In this document: piece after piece, positions 52,724 through 61,092 of the stretch
Layout: each line of letters begins with the position of its first letter
Numbering within the stretch: the first letter of the stretch is position 1
Assembly: GCF_013283195.1 (NCBI RefSeq)
Contig: NZ_JABEKT010000001.1
Coordinates: 2,799,373-2,863,372, forward strand
Reading direction: 5' to 3'
Origin: Ensifer adhaerens
GTDB lineage: Bacteria > Pseudomonadota > Alphaproteobacteria > Rhizobiales > Rhizobiaceae
DNA length: 64,000 nucleotides
The notes under the pieces: generated by a model
What the model was told of the DNA's origin: nothing
Seen by the model: only the letters and a program-made list of their open reading frames with translations
Database searches by the model: none
Translations under genes and position numbers: made by a program

Positions 52724-53379
52724 CAACAGTTCCATCGGCACCTGACAGAGAAAGCGGCATGGAAATTGTAGATTGCACGGTCCCCTATTTCAGCCAGTGG
52801 GAAAGCCCTGAGATGACACTGGCGGTTCTGTCGGAGGGCGCCGCGGCGCTTCACCGCGATCCGCTCTGGCGCAATTCGGGAGCCGAGACGGTTGAGGAAT
52901 ATGCGCGCTGGGCCGTGAATGTCTGCGGCATGGCCTGCCTGAAGATGATCCTGGCCGCGCGCGGCGAGTTGCATCCGATCCTGTCGCTGGCGCGCGGCTG
53001 CACCGACCATGGCGGCTATGTCATCAACCCGGCCGATGCCTCGATCAAGGGGCTGATCTATGCACCCTTCGTGACCTATGTCGGCGAACGCTTCGGGCTT
53101 GGCGCCCAGACGCTGACGAACATGCCGACGACGGACATTCCCGACGTGCTGTCCGAACGCCGCTTCTTCATCGCCTCGGTCAGCAGCGCTATACGATGGC
53201 CCGAGCGCGAACCGCCTTCGAAAGGCGGTCATCTCGTCCTGGTGACGGCCGCCTCACGGCAGAGTGTGCGTTTTCACAATCCCTCCGGCCATGACCGTGC
53301 CAATCAGGCCGACGTCGTCATGCCGCTTTCCACCTTCGACCGGTTCTTTGCCAATCGCGGGATCGCCGTCAGCTTCTGA
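52720..53379 (+). CDS. C39-like cysteine peptidase family protein
   Basis: A 219-residue protein. The start of the papain-like fold is seen in VPYFSQWESPE, the catalytic cysteine candidate in NVCGMACLKMIL (near residue 69), the histidine in GGHLVLVTAA (near 168), and an Asn/Asp position in NPSGHDRANQ. It matches the C39_2 layout. No signal peptide or ABC domain. Translation is coupled to the Imm5-like gene by ATGA; ATG at 52759 is an alternative start. Confidence 0.7.
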   Translation: MTTVPSAPDRESGMEIVDCTVPYFSQWESPEMTLAVLSEGAAALHRDPLWRNSGAETVEEYARWAVNVCGMACLKMILAARGELHPILSLARGCTDHGGYVINPADASIKGLIYAPFVTYVGERFGLGAQTLTNMPTTDIPDVLSERRFFIASVSSAIRWPEREPPSKGGHLVLVTAASRQSVRFHNPSGHDRANQADVVMPLSTFDRFFANRGIAVSF

Positions 53380-53397
53380 TGTCGCGATGCGCGCCCA

Positions 53398-53502
53398 GAG
53401 CATGTCGCACAAAAGTGTGCCGCGGCTTTGCGTTAACGACATGCGCAAAAACAAGAACTTAAAGCGCGCCTAGCGAATCTGAAAGATCGCGACGCGCTTT
53501 AA
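53398..53502. repeat. Dispersed repeat family B, copy 2
   Basis: About 105 bp beginning AGCATGTCGCACAAAAGTGT and ending with a GCGACGCGCTTTAA palindromic arm that matches AAAGCGCG within the element. Reverse-complement orientation to copy 1, same orientation as copy 3. It starts 18 nt after the C39 gene stop. Confidence 0.85.
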
Positions 53503-53581
53503 GTACCCAATAAAGGCAGGCAGCAATCATCTGCAAAAATGCTAATAATCAAGCGGGGCAGGAATAGAGGGGAGTTATTCG

Positions 53582-53986
53582 ATGCCACGCCTAGCACAAT
53601 TGTATTTCAAGACCGCGATCATCTTTCTGATCATCGGCATAGCCATGGGCCTTCACATGGCCATCGGCCAGGATCACAGCGCGATCGGCGCCCACGCGCA
53701 CGCAAACCTTTTGGGATGGGTGACGATGGCGATCTTCGGTGGCTATCACGCGCTGAACCCGGCAAAGGCGCAAAAGCGCCTGGCGATGATCCAGTACTGC
53801 GTCTACACCGGCGGCGTCGCCCTGCTGGTGCCGTCGCTTTACCTGATGCTCACCGGCAGTCCACAGCTGGAACCGCTGGTCGCCATCGCGTCGATCATCG
53901 TCTTCATCGGCGTCTTGCTGTTTGCCGCCATCATTTTCGGCAGCAGCGAAACGGTTTCCCGCCCGACGGCCGTGCCGTCGCGCTAA
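53582..53986 (+). CDS. Four-helix membrane protein with HAHANLLGW motif
   Basis: A 134-residue integral membrane protein with four hydrophobic helices (about 10-30, 40-60, 70-92, 98-120). The motif IGAHAHANLLGWVTMAIFGG around residue 37 recalls the histidine-bearing helix of haem-copper oxidase subunit I and NnrS-like proteins, so it may bind haem or metal. GGGGAG stands 9 nt upstream of the ATG. Confidence 0.75.
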   Translation: MPRLAQLYFKTAIIFLIIGIAMGLHMAIGQDHSAIGAHAHANLLGWVTMAIFGGYHALNPAKAQKRLAMIQYCVYTGGVALLVPSLYLMLTGSPQLEPLVAIASIIVFIGVLLFAAIIFGSSETVSRPTAVPSR

Positions 53987-54035
53987 CCGCGGACGCGAGC
54001 AATCGCACCATCGGCCTGGCAAGGCCGGGCGTTCT

Positions 54036-54188
54036 CTATCGAGCGCCCGCCTTCAGGACGCGATGCGTCGCATTGTCGACCGCAAGGCCAGTCTCGGTGC
54101 TGTCCTTCTGGAACCCGCGCATGGTGTTTCCGCAGGCCGAAAGCGAAAGCAGTGCCAGACACACAAACGCGATCGTGGCCTTGGACAT
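54036..54188 (-). CDS. Entericidin-like small lipoprotein
   Basis: A 50-residue lipoprotein with lipobox LSLSAC (Cys19) and a mature tail GNTMRGFQKDSTETGLAVDN, the pattern of the entericidin A/B family. GGAG stands 6 nt before ATG 54188 (ATG 54194 and 54200 also possible). The family is linked to stationary-phase bacteriolysis in E. coli; the role here is unproven. It converges on the membrane protein gene. Confidence 0.8.
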   Translation of the reverse strand: MSKATIAFVCLALLSLSACGNTMRGFQKDSTETGLAVDNATHRVLKAGAR

Positions 54189-54424
54189 CCTCATCTCCAT
54201 CCTGGCTTCGTCGTCCTGTTGAGATGACGCGCCCGCGGGCAAATTCAACGCATCGGGCAACAAAAACAGGAACAAAGCCTGTCGCGCAGATGTGCTCATC
54301 CGTTTTCGGGTCTTGCGGCTTCCCCGAGATCGCCACGTGCTTCTGGCCGCGTGATGCCGAGAACGTCCACTCGACACCTTCCGAAACTTGGCGCAATCTG
54401 AAGGTCGGTTTTCGAGAGGATTTC

Positions 54425-54913
54425 ATGATCAGGTTTACGCGAAAGAGTGGAATCCCTTTGGATCTCGAGGCGAGCCAGGTGCTGCGCATCCGCAAGACGG
54501 ATCCGCGCCTCGATGACGATCTCGGCAACACGCTGATCAATGCCGGCCAGACCTTTTTTGTTCAGGAAGAGTCGACGGCCGTCGCCGCCGCCGTCAAGGC
54601 CGAGCTGCCGTCGCTCTATCGTTTCACCCACCGCCTCGGCGCACCGGTCTGGATCAATGCGCATGCGGCCAAGGGGCCGATGCCGCTCGCACCCAACCAC
54701 CACGTCCCCGGCCTCAGCTCGGCACTCGATATCGGCGGCAAGCGCCAATATGTCCGCGAAAGCCCGGAAGAAGTCAGAAGCGCGATCGCGGCCGCCGGCG
54801 GCGACGTCCAGCCGATCCCCGAAGAGGGTCTCTGGGTGCAGGGACGCGAGACGCTGCGGGAAATTCTCGGAAGCCTGGAGGCCTGGGACGAAGAACTGTC
54901 GACGCTGGAATAG
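54425..54913 (+). CDS. Uncharacterised 162-residue protein
   Basis: A soluble protein beginning MIRFTRKSGIPLDLEASQVL, with LGNTLINAGQTFFVQEES, PVWINAHAAKGPMPLAPNHH and a helical C-terminus GRETLREILGSLEAWDEELS. No family recognised. AGAGGA precedes the ATG by 5 nt. Confidence 0.72.
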   Translation: MIRFTRKSGIPLDLEASQVLRIRKTDPRLDDDLGNTLINAGQTFFVQEESTAVAAAVKAELPSLYRFTHRLGAPVWINAHAAKGPMPLAPNHHVPGLSSALDIGGKRQYVRESPEEVRSAIAAAGGDVQPIPEEGLWVQGRETLREILGSLEAWDEELSTLE

Positions 54914-55027
54914 CAGCACCCGGCATCTTCCGCAGCGCGCCCTGCCGCGCCGCCCTATTTATTTCATCAAGCGTACCGGAATCGCCGAATCGGACCTTCC
55001 CCAGCCCAAGGGCGGCATAGTATTTAC

Positions 55028-55043
55028 CGTACCGCGCAGTACG
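55028..55043. promoter_or_regulatory. Palindrome resembling a TetR-type site
   Basis: CGTACCGCGCAGTACG: 5-bp arms, 6-nt spacer. No TetR gene and no gene start close by; it lies in a 217-nt convergent gap. Confidence 0.3.
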
Positions 55044-55096
55044 TTCCTTTATGGACTGCGCTTCCCCGCACCTGAGCCATTTTGGGTGCTTGCTTG

Positions 55097-55120
55097 CCCC
55101 GCCATCGCGCGGGGCTTTTT
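55097..55120 (+). terminator. Rho-independent terminator
   Basis: CCCCGC pairs with GCGGGG around a 6-nt loop, followed by CTTTTTC on the plus strand. It can end transcripts of the 54425-54913 gene. Confidence 0.8.
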
Positions 55121-55130
55121 CTTCTCTGGT

Positions 55131-55532
55131 TCAATCGACCTTGAAGACGTCATCGCCAACGAAGACGATCACATATTGCCCCGCCACATCAGGCTCGCGC
55201 GCCCACTGAGAAAGCTGCTGCGAATAGGGCTCCCGTTTCCAGATATCGGGAAAGTCCGGATCGACGAGCACCGTGATCTGCGGCCCCTGTCGATAGATCA
55301 TCATGTGCGAGCGCGCCGGATCCCATTCGGGTCCGAGCCGCTCGTCCGTCATCCAAAGACAGAGAAAATCGCGGCATAGCTGCGGCCTGAAATCATAGAT
55401 CCGACAGCCCTGACCCTCGATGCAATTCTCGCACCATGCGTTGGCCGGCTTTGCCAGCTCATCGATATCCGGCAGCCGGCAACAGAGCGTGCAGGCGCCG
55501 CAGGCGCGATCGGCAAGTGAGATCTCGTTCAT
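55131..55532 (-). CDS. YkgJ-type cysteine-cluster protein
   Basis: A 133-residue protein with eight cysteines in the pattern CGACTLCC, WCENC, GCRIYDFRPQLCRDFLC. This fits the zinc- or iron-chelating CxxCxxCC family (YkgJ, UPF0153). Cytoplasmic. I chose ATG 55532 (MNEISLADRACGAC); the frame stays open upstream without conserved features. Confidence 0.85.
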   Translation of the reverse strand: MNEISLADRACGACTLCCRLPDIDELAKPANAWCENCIEGQGCRIYDFRPQLCRDFLCLWMTDERLGPEWDPARSHMMIYRQGPQITVLVDPDFPDIWKREPYSQQLSQWAREPDVAGQYVIVFVGDDVFKVD

Positions 55533-55670
55533 GCGCGCGTCCGTACCATCTCGCTTGCGGACGCGACAGGAAATTCGATCTGTCCGCCCGCGCGCCATCA
55601 GCCCGCCGGTGGACGCGGCGGCAAGGCGCACGTAGCTGGCCGCACCGCCATCCTTGCCGTGCCGCAGGCG

Positions 55671-55844
55671 TCAGACGATGGCGCTTCCGGCCATGAACGC
55701 CAGCACAAGGAAGATCAGGAAGACGATCAGGGCGATGTAAAAGAGGATCTTGGCGATACCGGCCGTTGCCGCCGAGACGCCGGAAAAGCCGAGAAAGCCG
55801 GCGATCAATGAAACCACGAAGAAGATGAGAGCCCATTTCAGCAT
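55671..55844 (-). CDS. DUF1328 family small membrane protein
   Basis: A 57-residue protein made of two transmembrane helices: [40 protein letters not shown]. It is a complete DUF1328 (YtjA-like) protein; function unknown, often stress-induced. It starts at ATG 55844. Confidence 0.9.
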   Translation of the reverse strand: MLKWALIFFVVSLIAGFLGFSGVSAATAGIAKILFYIALIVFLIFLVLAFMAGSAIV

Positions 55845-56082
55845 CGCGATACCCCTGTTTGAGTTGTCGCTACGGAAAGTCGAATCCCGACAAAAAGTTC
55901 CCGCCCGCATGGCAGCGCCGGCAATGCGCCCACCCTCGCACGGCGGTCGGGACACCGCTCCTGTCATTGCGTCACACCGCAGGCTTAGTCAGCAATCCGG
56001 CCCGATACTCCGATAAGGCTAGTGTCCCGGCACGGCCCTGCATTGTAGGATGCGCCCGTTGGTTGCGACCCTGGGGGCGGCA

Positions 56083-56745
56083 ATGTTTCTGCAACGAACC
56101 GAAATTCGCGAGCAGACGATCGAGATCAGGGAGTTTGTTGGCGAAGGCAGGGTCGAAATCGACGAGCGTATCCTTTTCGACGACGAGGATTCGCATATCG
56201 TTGTCCTCCTGGAGATCCTGACCGGCGACGTCACCTTCACGCTGCGCGGGCCGGATGTCGAAAACCTCGCCAAGGGCTCCGGTGATCGCGTGCGGCTCTA
56301 CGTCATGCCTCCCGCCCGGCGGGCCTATGACGCCTTTCTGGAGGTTCGCGCCAGAGCCGGCAGCCGGTTTCGCGCTGTTATCGCCCGCATTGGCAGCGCC
56401 TTTGCCGCCGCTGCCAGCGATCTGCCCTGCTGCGCCTGCAAGCGCGTCTGCAAGCTCTTGGTTTCCACAGTACTCGCCGCCGTCGGTGTTCCCGACCCGC
56501 AAGACCTCGCCCCCGGTGGCCTCCTGCAGATCACCGCCGAGCAGTCATATGAACTCGACGAGGGGCTCGGTCATGCCGGCATCCACGGCCCGCTGGCCGA
56601 GGGGCCGATCGGAACGTTCCTCGCCCTGTTTGCCGACAACATCAGGAGCGTTGTCTGGTCCTCATTGCAGGCCGCGCAGCAAGTCTTCCAGCCCCCGGAC
56701 AGGATCTACACATTCGCCTGCAGACGCCTCGGTTGCTGCCCCTGA
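56083..56745 (+). CDS. Uncharacterised protein with a CCACKRVCK motif
   Basis: A 220-residue protein. The N-terminal half is beta-strand-like (DVTFTLRGPDVENLAKGSGD), then a helix with ARAGSRFRAVIARIGSAFAA, a Cys-rich SDLPCCACKRVCKLL, then a helical hydrophobic part. It ends RRLGCCP. The strand was chosen over the antisense frame because the plus-strand protein has a more regular amino-acid make-up. No family recognised. Confidence 0.55.
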   Translation: MFLQRTEIREQTIEIREFVGEGRVEIDERILFDDEDSHIVVLLEILTGDVTFTLRGPDVENLAKGSGDRVRLYVMPPARRAYDAFLEVRARAGSRFRAVIARIGSAFAAAASDLPCCACKRVCKLLVSTVLAAVGVPDPQDLAPGGLLQITAEQSYELDEGLGHAGIHGPLAEGPIGTFLALFADNIRSVVWSSLQAAQQVFQPPDRIYTFACRRLGCCP

Positions 56746-56902
56746 CATCGCGTTCCCCTGACATCGCGCTCCAAGGCCACACTTGAGCCGCCCGCCGCCA
56801 GCGTCGTTCCTCCCATGCAACCAGATTGCCCGTCCGGCAACGCGAAGGCCGCTTCCAATTCCCTGCAAAGCTGATCACCATCCGGCACCGGAGGCCGGAT
56901 AT

Positions 56903-57133
56903 ATGATTCGACATGCACGCCTGCTCCTCATTGCGCCCCTCGCCTTCGTCGCCTCGTGCGTTACCGGCATCTCCGAGGACATGCTCGATGCCGGCTGGTG
57001 CCGCAGGATGGAGGCGGCAAAGGCCGATACCGACGACAAGGGCCGACGCAACCTGAGCCTTGCAATGATCAAGCACGATTGCGAGCGCAAGCTGCGCGAC
57101 GCGGAGAAGAAGGCTGCGCATCGCGCACCATGA
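56903..57133 (+). CDS. Small lipoprotein
   Basis: A 76-residue protein with lipobox AFVASC (Cys19). The mature part has two more cysteines (AGWCRRMEAAKADT; IKHDCERKLRDAE) that could form a disulfide, and is highly charged and helical. GGAGG stands 8 nt before the ATG. Function unknown. Confidence 0.75.
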   Translation: MIRHARLLLIAPLAFVASCVTGISEDMLDAGWCRRMEAAKADTDDKGRRNLSLAMIKHDCERKLRDAEKKAAHRAP

Positions 57134-57343
57134 ATTCAGGTTGGGGCCCGCAGCACGATGACAGGAAAAAACCTCGCCTACCGTTCCCGGTCGACGAGGC
57201 GTTGCATTTCCATCCGCGGAAGGACCCGATCCGGATGGTCGATCAGGAAGCATGCGGGCCTTCGTACTTGCAAGTGAAACGCCGGCCCGGCGCTTTGGTT
57301 CCAGCCACACTGCCCGCACGATGGCCCGGCGCCGTATCGCCCT

Positions 57344-58612
57344 CTATGTCTGCTCGCCGAGGCGCGCCGCCCGCTGCCGCAGGAAGGCGGCATCGGCTGG
57401 CGACCCGGCAAGAGCGATCGCCGTGGCATAGGCCTTGGCGGCGTCTTCGGCCTGCCCCATCCGCACCAGCAGTTCCGCCCGCGCCGCATGGTATGGCTGG
57501 TAGGCACTAAGCTCGCCCGCAAGCGCGTCGAGCGAGCGTAGCGCCGGCTCCAGCCATCCCGCTTCGCAAAGCGCCACCGCCCGGTTGAGGCGGATGACGG
57601 CCGTCGGCTCCAGCCTCAGCAGGCTGTCATAGAGGAGCACGATCTGCGGCCAATCGGAGCTTTCACCCTGAATGTGGCAGGCCGCAATGGCCGCCTTGAT
57701 CTGGTATGGTCCCGGCGCCCTGCGCCGCATCGCGGTTTCGATCAGTCCGAGACCTTCGTCGATCTGCGCCCGGTTCCATTTCGCCCGGTCCTGCTCGGCG
57801 AGCGCCACGGTCGTCCCGTCCGCGTCCACGCGCGCCAGGCAACGCGCATGGGTGATCAGCACGAGGGCGAGGCACCCCTCGATCTCGGGATCACCAGGGC
57901 GCAGCCGGTTCAGCAACCGGCACAGGAACAGCGCCTCCTCGGCCAGATCCCGGCCCTGCCCGGGGCCTGCGGCATAGCCGGCGGTAAAGATCAGATAGAT
58001 GACGGCCAGCACCGATTGCAATCTTTCGGCCCATTCCTCCTGACCCGGCACGGCGTAAGGTATGCGCGCGCCCGCGATCTTCGCCTTGGCGCGCGAAAGC
58101 CGCTGTCCCATCGTCGGCTCCGCGTCGAGGAAGACGCGTGCGATCTCCGTGGTCGACAGGCCGCCGATGGTTCGAAGCGTCAGCGCCACCTGCGATTTTG
58201 CTTCAAGCGCCGGGTGGCAGCAGGTGAAGATCAGCCGCAGTCGTTCGTCGGGGATATCGTCGGGCTCGTCGGCAGCCTCGCCCCGTGCCAGCGGCTGCAT
58301 ATCCATCATCTTGCGCGCTTCCGACTTGTTTTGTCGGATGCGGTCGATCGCCTTGCGATAGGCAGCCTGCAGCAGCCACCCATGCTGTGCGTGCGGCACG
58401 CCGTTGCGGCTCCAGTGGGAAACGGCCGACACCATGGCGTCCTGCAGCGCATCCTCGGCGAGCTGGAAGCTGCCGAGGCGCGCGATCAGAGCTGAAAGCA
58501 GCCGCCCCCGATCGTTGCGAACCAGGCTATCAAGAGCCCTGGTCGCGGCAACGGCACCGGAGGCGGCGGAGTGCTTGTCACTCACACCCCGTAAGTGCTT
58601 GTCACTCCCCAC
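57344..58612 (-). CDS. ECF42-type RNA polymerase sigma factor
   Basis: A 422-residue protein. Sigma region 2 is near residues 30-95 (LGSFQLAEDALQDAMVSAVS, YRKAIDRIRQNK), region 4 near 125-185 (LRLIFTCCHPALEAKSQVAL, GLSTTEIARVFLDAEPTMGQ). A long C-terminal TPR-like extension (about 200-420) follows, as in the ECF41/42 class, with the marker LIFTAGYAAGPG. No anti-sigma gene is seen; ECF42 members pair with DGPF/YCII proteins, and one lies 15 nt upstream. GTG 58612 start is provisional. Confidence 0.88.
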   Translation of the reverse strand: MGSDKHLRGVSDKHSAASGAVAATRALDSLVRNDRGRLLSALIARLGSFQLAEDALQDAMVSAVSHWSRNGVPHAQHGWLLQAAYRKAIDRIRQNKSEARKMMDMQPLARGEAADEPDDIPDERLRLIFTCCHPALEAKSQVALTLRTIGGLSTTEIARVFLDAEPTMGQRLSRAKAKIAGARIPYAVPGQEEWAERLQSVLAVIYLIFTAGYAAGPGQGRDLAEEALFLCRLLNRLRPGDPEIEGCLALVLITHARCLARVDADGTTVALAEQDRAKWNRAQIDEGLGLIETAMRRRAPGPYQIKAAIAACHIQGESSDWPQIVLLYDSLLRLEPTAVIRLNRAVALCEAGWLEPALRSLDALAGELSAYQPYHAARAELLVRMGQAEDAAKAYATAIALAGSPADAAFLRQRAARLGEQT

Positions 58613-58627
58613 TGGGATTGTAGGTCA

Positions 58628-58963
58628 TCAGCGGCCAACCTCGACTGTGCCCCAAGCGACCGACGGCACCATGGCGGCATAGCGCAGCGCGCTGTCGAGA
58701 TCGGCAACCTCGATTACGTAGTAGCCGCCCAGATGTTCCCGCGTCTCGGCAAAGGGGCCGTCCATCATTTCCACCTTGCCGCCGCGCGTGCGCACCGACG
58801 TCGCCGTCTCGACGCCCTGCAGCCCCTCGCCCGAAACCAGCACCTGATCTGCCTTCTTCCGCTCGTTGAGCGCGAAGAAACCGCTCATCATGGTGTCGAA
58901 TTCCGGCGTGCCGTAGGGCGGTTCCATCTTGGGGTCGTTATAGATCAAGAGCATGTATTGCAT
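58628..58963 (-). CDS. YCII-related DGPF protein, ECF42 partner
   Basis: A 111-residue protein with MQYMLLIYNDPKMEPPYGTP at the N-terminus and the signature MMDGPFAETREHLGGYYVIE. GGAGGAG stands 8 nt before ATG 58963. The frame continues upstream to 59104 with another GGAG-preceded ATG and a signal-peptide-like segment (SALLLTTLIFTIAATLPLQA), so a secreted long form is possible. The gene directly precedes the ECF42 sigma factor, a known genomic association. Confidence 0.85.
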   Translation of the reverse strand: MQYMLLIYNDPKMEPPYGTPEFDTMMSGFFALNERKKADQVLVSGEGLQGVETATSVRTRGGKVEMMDGPFAETREHLGGYYVIEVADLDSALRYAAMVPSVAWGTVEVGR

Positions 58964-59126
58964 CTTCGCGTCTCCTCCCGTTGCGGTTATGGCGGTTTGG
59001 GCCTGCAGCGGCAACGTCGCTGCGATGGTGAAGATGAGCGTGGTCAACAAAAGAGCGCTACGCCGGTGAAGGCGAACGGACGCGTCCCGAAAAGTCAGGG
59101 TCATGAGAGGCTCCATACTGTTGGCG

Positions 59127-59174
59127 AGAGCATTTCCAGAAGAAAGGCGAAGTGGCTTGCCGTCAGGAAATGCG
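59127..59174. repeat. Truncated copy of repeat family C
   Basis: GAGCATTTCCAGAAGAAAGG ... CGTCAGGAAATGCG equals the first half of the elements at 60133-60238 and 63507-63611. It is interrupted at once by family B copy 3. Confidence 0.7.
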
Positions 59175-59182
59175 AGGGGTCT

Positions 59183-59287
59183 AGAGCATGTCGCGCAAAA
59201 ATGTGCCGCGGTTTTGCGATAACGACATGCGCAAAAACAAGAACTTAAAGCGCGCCAAGCGGATCTGAAAGATCACGACGCGCTTTA
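59183..59287. repeat. Dispersed repeat family B, copy 3
   Basis: AGAGCATGTCGCGCAAAAAT through GACGCGCTTTA; same orientation as copy 2. Its last bases supply the TAA stop codon of the MAPEG gene on the opposite strand. Confidence 0.85.
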
Positions 59288-59677
59288 GAACCCGGTGAGA
59301 ATCCGGATCAGCGCGATCGCAAGAACCGCAACGGCGAGCATGTTGGTGCCGTTGCCAAGGTAGCGCAGCGGATGCCCGGCATTGTCGATCGGCAGGCCGA
59401 AAGGATGGGCAAGCCGCCCCACCAGCAGAAGGATGCCGGCGGCATGCAGCCACGGCGCGCCGGTGCCCTGGGCCTCCGCCAGCAACATCAGGACAAGCGT
59501 GAGCGGCACCCATTCGATAAAGTTGCCGTGCTGGCGGATCCTCTGCAGCAGCTTGGGATCGCCGCCATCGCCGATCGAGCAGCTGAGAGCCGTCCGGGCG
59601 GAACTCACCCTGATCCAGAGAACGAACCAGATTGCGATGAGCAGAAGTGCATAGAGAGAAGTCGTCGTCAGCGTCAT
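59285..59677 (-). CDS. MAPEG family membrane protein
   Basis: A 130-residue protein with four hydrophobic helices and the MAPEG pattern RQHGNFIEWVPLTLVLMLLA near residue 50 and LVGRLAHPFGL near residue 86. The eukaryotic family includes glutathione transferases and leukotriene enzymes; bacterial members are largely uncharacterised. Its stop codon falls in repeat B copy 3. Confidence 0.88.
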   Translation of the reverse strand: MTLTTTSLYALLLIAIWFVLWIRVSSARTALSCSIGDGGDPKLLQRIRQHGNFIEWVPLTLVLMLLAEAQGTGAPWLHAAGILLLVGRLAHPFGLPIDNAGHPLRYLGNGTNMLAVAVLAIALIRILTGF

Positions 59678-60132
59678 GGGGTTATCACCGGTTTGAGTTG
59701 CTTAACGGCCCAAGAACGGAAGCCGCCCCCGGATTTCGACATGGCGCCGAAATATTTTCTGAAAAAACTTGAAAGAAAGTCTCGCAAGACGCTGCCGGTC
59801 AGGAACGACACCCTTATCGAACGCTTGCCAATTGCCCGGCTGGCACGCTCCGGACGTGTTCATGCCGGGACGTTTTCATGCCCAAACATTTTCATGCCCA
59901 AACATTGTCATGCACTGCATCGCTTCTATCGATCGGGAAGCGCACCGCCACATGATTAGGTTGCAAATGCCTCTTGGAAGTAACGACTTACAGTATAAAT
60001 ATCTATATCAATCAAACAATTAATGGATTTATACACACGGAATACGGGTTATCGGGATGATTTTCCGGCCACACCGATAACGTGCAAGGCCTGAGGCGGG
60101 AGCGATCATGCGCGATGTCGTGCCAAACAGGT

Positions 60133-60238
60133 CTAAAGCATTTCCAGGAAAAGTGCGGAGCGGTTTTCCGTCAGGAAATGCGTAAAAACAGAGACATAGA
60201 GCGTTTCTGTGTTTCCGTCTAAATCGGAAACACTCTAG
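60133..60238. repeat. Dispersed repeat family C, copy 1
   Basis: CTAAAGCATTTCCAGGAAAA ... TCGGAAACACTCTAG, with internal complementary segments (GCGTTTCTGTGTTTCC and GGAAACACTC). Interval 59678-60404 has no gene; this repeat is the only recognised feature. Confidence 0.8.
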
Positions 60239-60404
60239 GTCGGCAGCCCAAGCCTGCTGCGGGTTCAGCCCTGCCCTGCGCGCCGCAGGTAAGCCGTCAG
60301 CTCCATGCACGTTCCTGCACCGGGCGAATTGCCAGTCCGGGATGAAGCGCGTGCCCGATCGCTTCGCTCTTCCAGCCGGCCCCTCCCATAAGCCGTGCTC
60401 CGCA

Positions 60405-60443
60405 TAAAAAAGGCCCCACCAACCGGAAGCGGTTGATGGGGCC
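60405..60443 (-). terminator. Rho-independent terminator of the BA14K gene
   Basis: GGCCCCACCAACCG pairs with CGGTTGATGGGGCC (one mismatch), loop GAAG, followed on the minus strand by TTTTTT. It lies 35 nt past the BA14K stop. Confidence 0.85.
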
Positions 60444-60478
60444 AGACAGACCGCTTGATGGTGCACGGTCAAGAAGCG

Positions 60479-60958
60479 TCAGTAGTAGGGCGACATGCAC
60501 TGCGCCCGGACGCCCGCCCTTGGAACATAGCTGTTGTCGTAGGGCCGGTAGCTGCGGTAGCGCGACAGGCACCAGTCGACATGGGCTGAGCTGTATTCGC
60601 TCGACTGCGGACGATACTGCGGTTCACGATACTGGGGTTCACGGTACTGAGGCTGCTGGCTGCCGATCGCCCCGCCGATGATGGCGCCGGCGCCGAAGGC
60701 TGCCAGCGGATACCACCAGCCGTCATCGCCGCGACGATAGCCCGGACGACGATCCTCGTAGCCGCGATAACCATTGTGCCAGCCGCGCCGCCTGTCGTTC
60801 TGGTCCCAGCGGCGGTCGTCGCGGCGGTACTGCACTGTCTGGACGTCCGCCTGGCTTAAGACCTGGTCCTTGCTGATGACGAGCGACGCAGCCTGTGCAG
60901 GCACAAGGCCGGCGACCGCCGTTGCGGCGGCGATGAATGTGACCATGATCTTCTTCAT
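60479..60958 (-). CDS. BA14K family protein
   Basis: A 159-residue exported protein: signal peptide [20 protein letters not shown], Arg/Asp/Tyr-rich linker with [34 protein letters not shown], short tandem QYREP repeats (three), and the C-terminal [20 protein letters not shown] ending CMSPYY. Paralogue of the 40710-41291 gene. Brucella BA14K is an immunogenic surface protein with lectin activity; this homologue's function is untested. Confidence 0.9.
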   Translation of the reverse strand: MKKIMVTFIAAATAVAGLVPAQAASLVISKDQVLSQADVQTVQYRRDDRRWDQNDRRRGWHNGYRGYEDRRPGYRRGDDGWWYPLAAFGAGAIIGGAIGSQQPQYREPQYREPQYRPQSSEYSSAHVDWCLSRYRSYRPYDNSYVPRAGVRAQCMSPYY

Positions 60959-60988
60959 TGATATTCCTCCTGAAACCATCGTTTCGCA

Positions 60989-61092
60989 TTACAGCGCCGC
61001 GCGCCAAATATGGCGCGCTAAGGACGCGGTAACACTATAAATTTGCTGCATAATTTCTCCTTGAATCGATTCTGATTTAAGGAATTGTGCAG
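60989..61092. repeat. Dispersed repeat family A, copy 3
   Basis: TTACAGCGCCGCGCGCCAAA begins a ~104-bp element; GCGCGCCA and TGGCGCGC form a short palindrome at its start and AATCGATTCTGATT a weaker one. Reverse complement of the 42411-42513 copy. It lies in the 5' region of the BA14K gene. Positions 61093-61453 show no credible gene. Confidence 0.8.

Noticed and set aside
55972..56502. Minus-strand 176-residue frame opposite the 56083-56745 gene
   Set aside because: Gly/Asn/Ala-biased N-terminus and no recognisable domain; the plus-strand frame looks more protein-like, though not certain.
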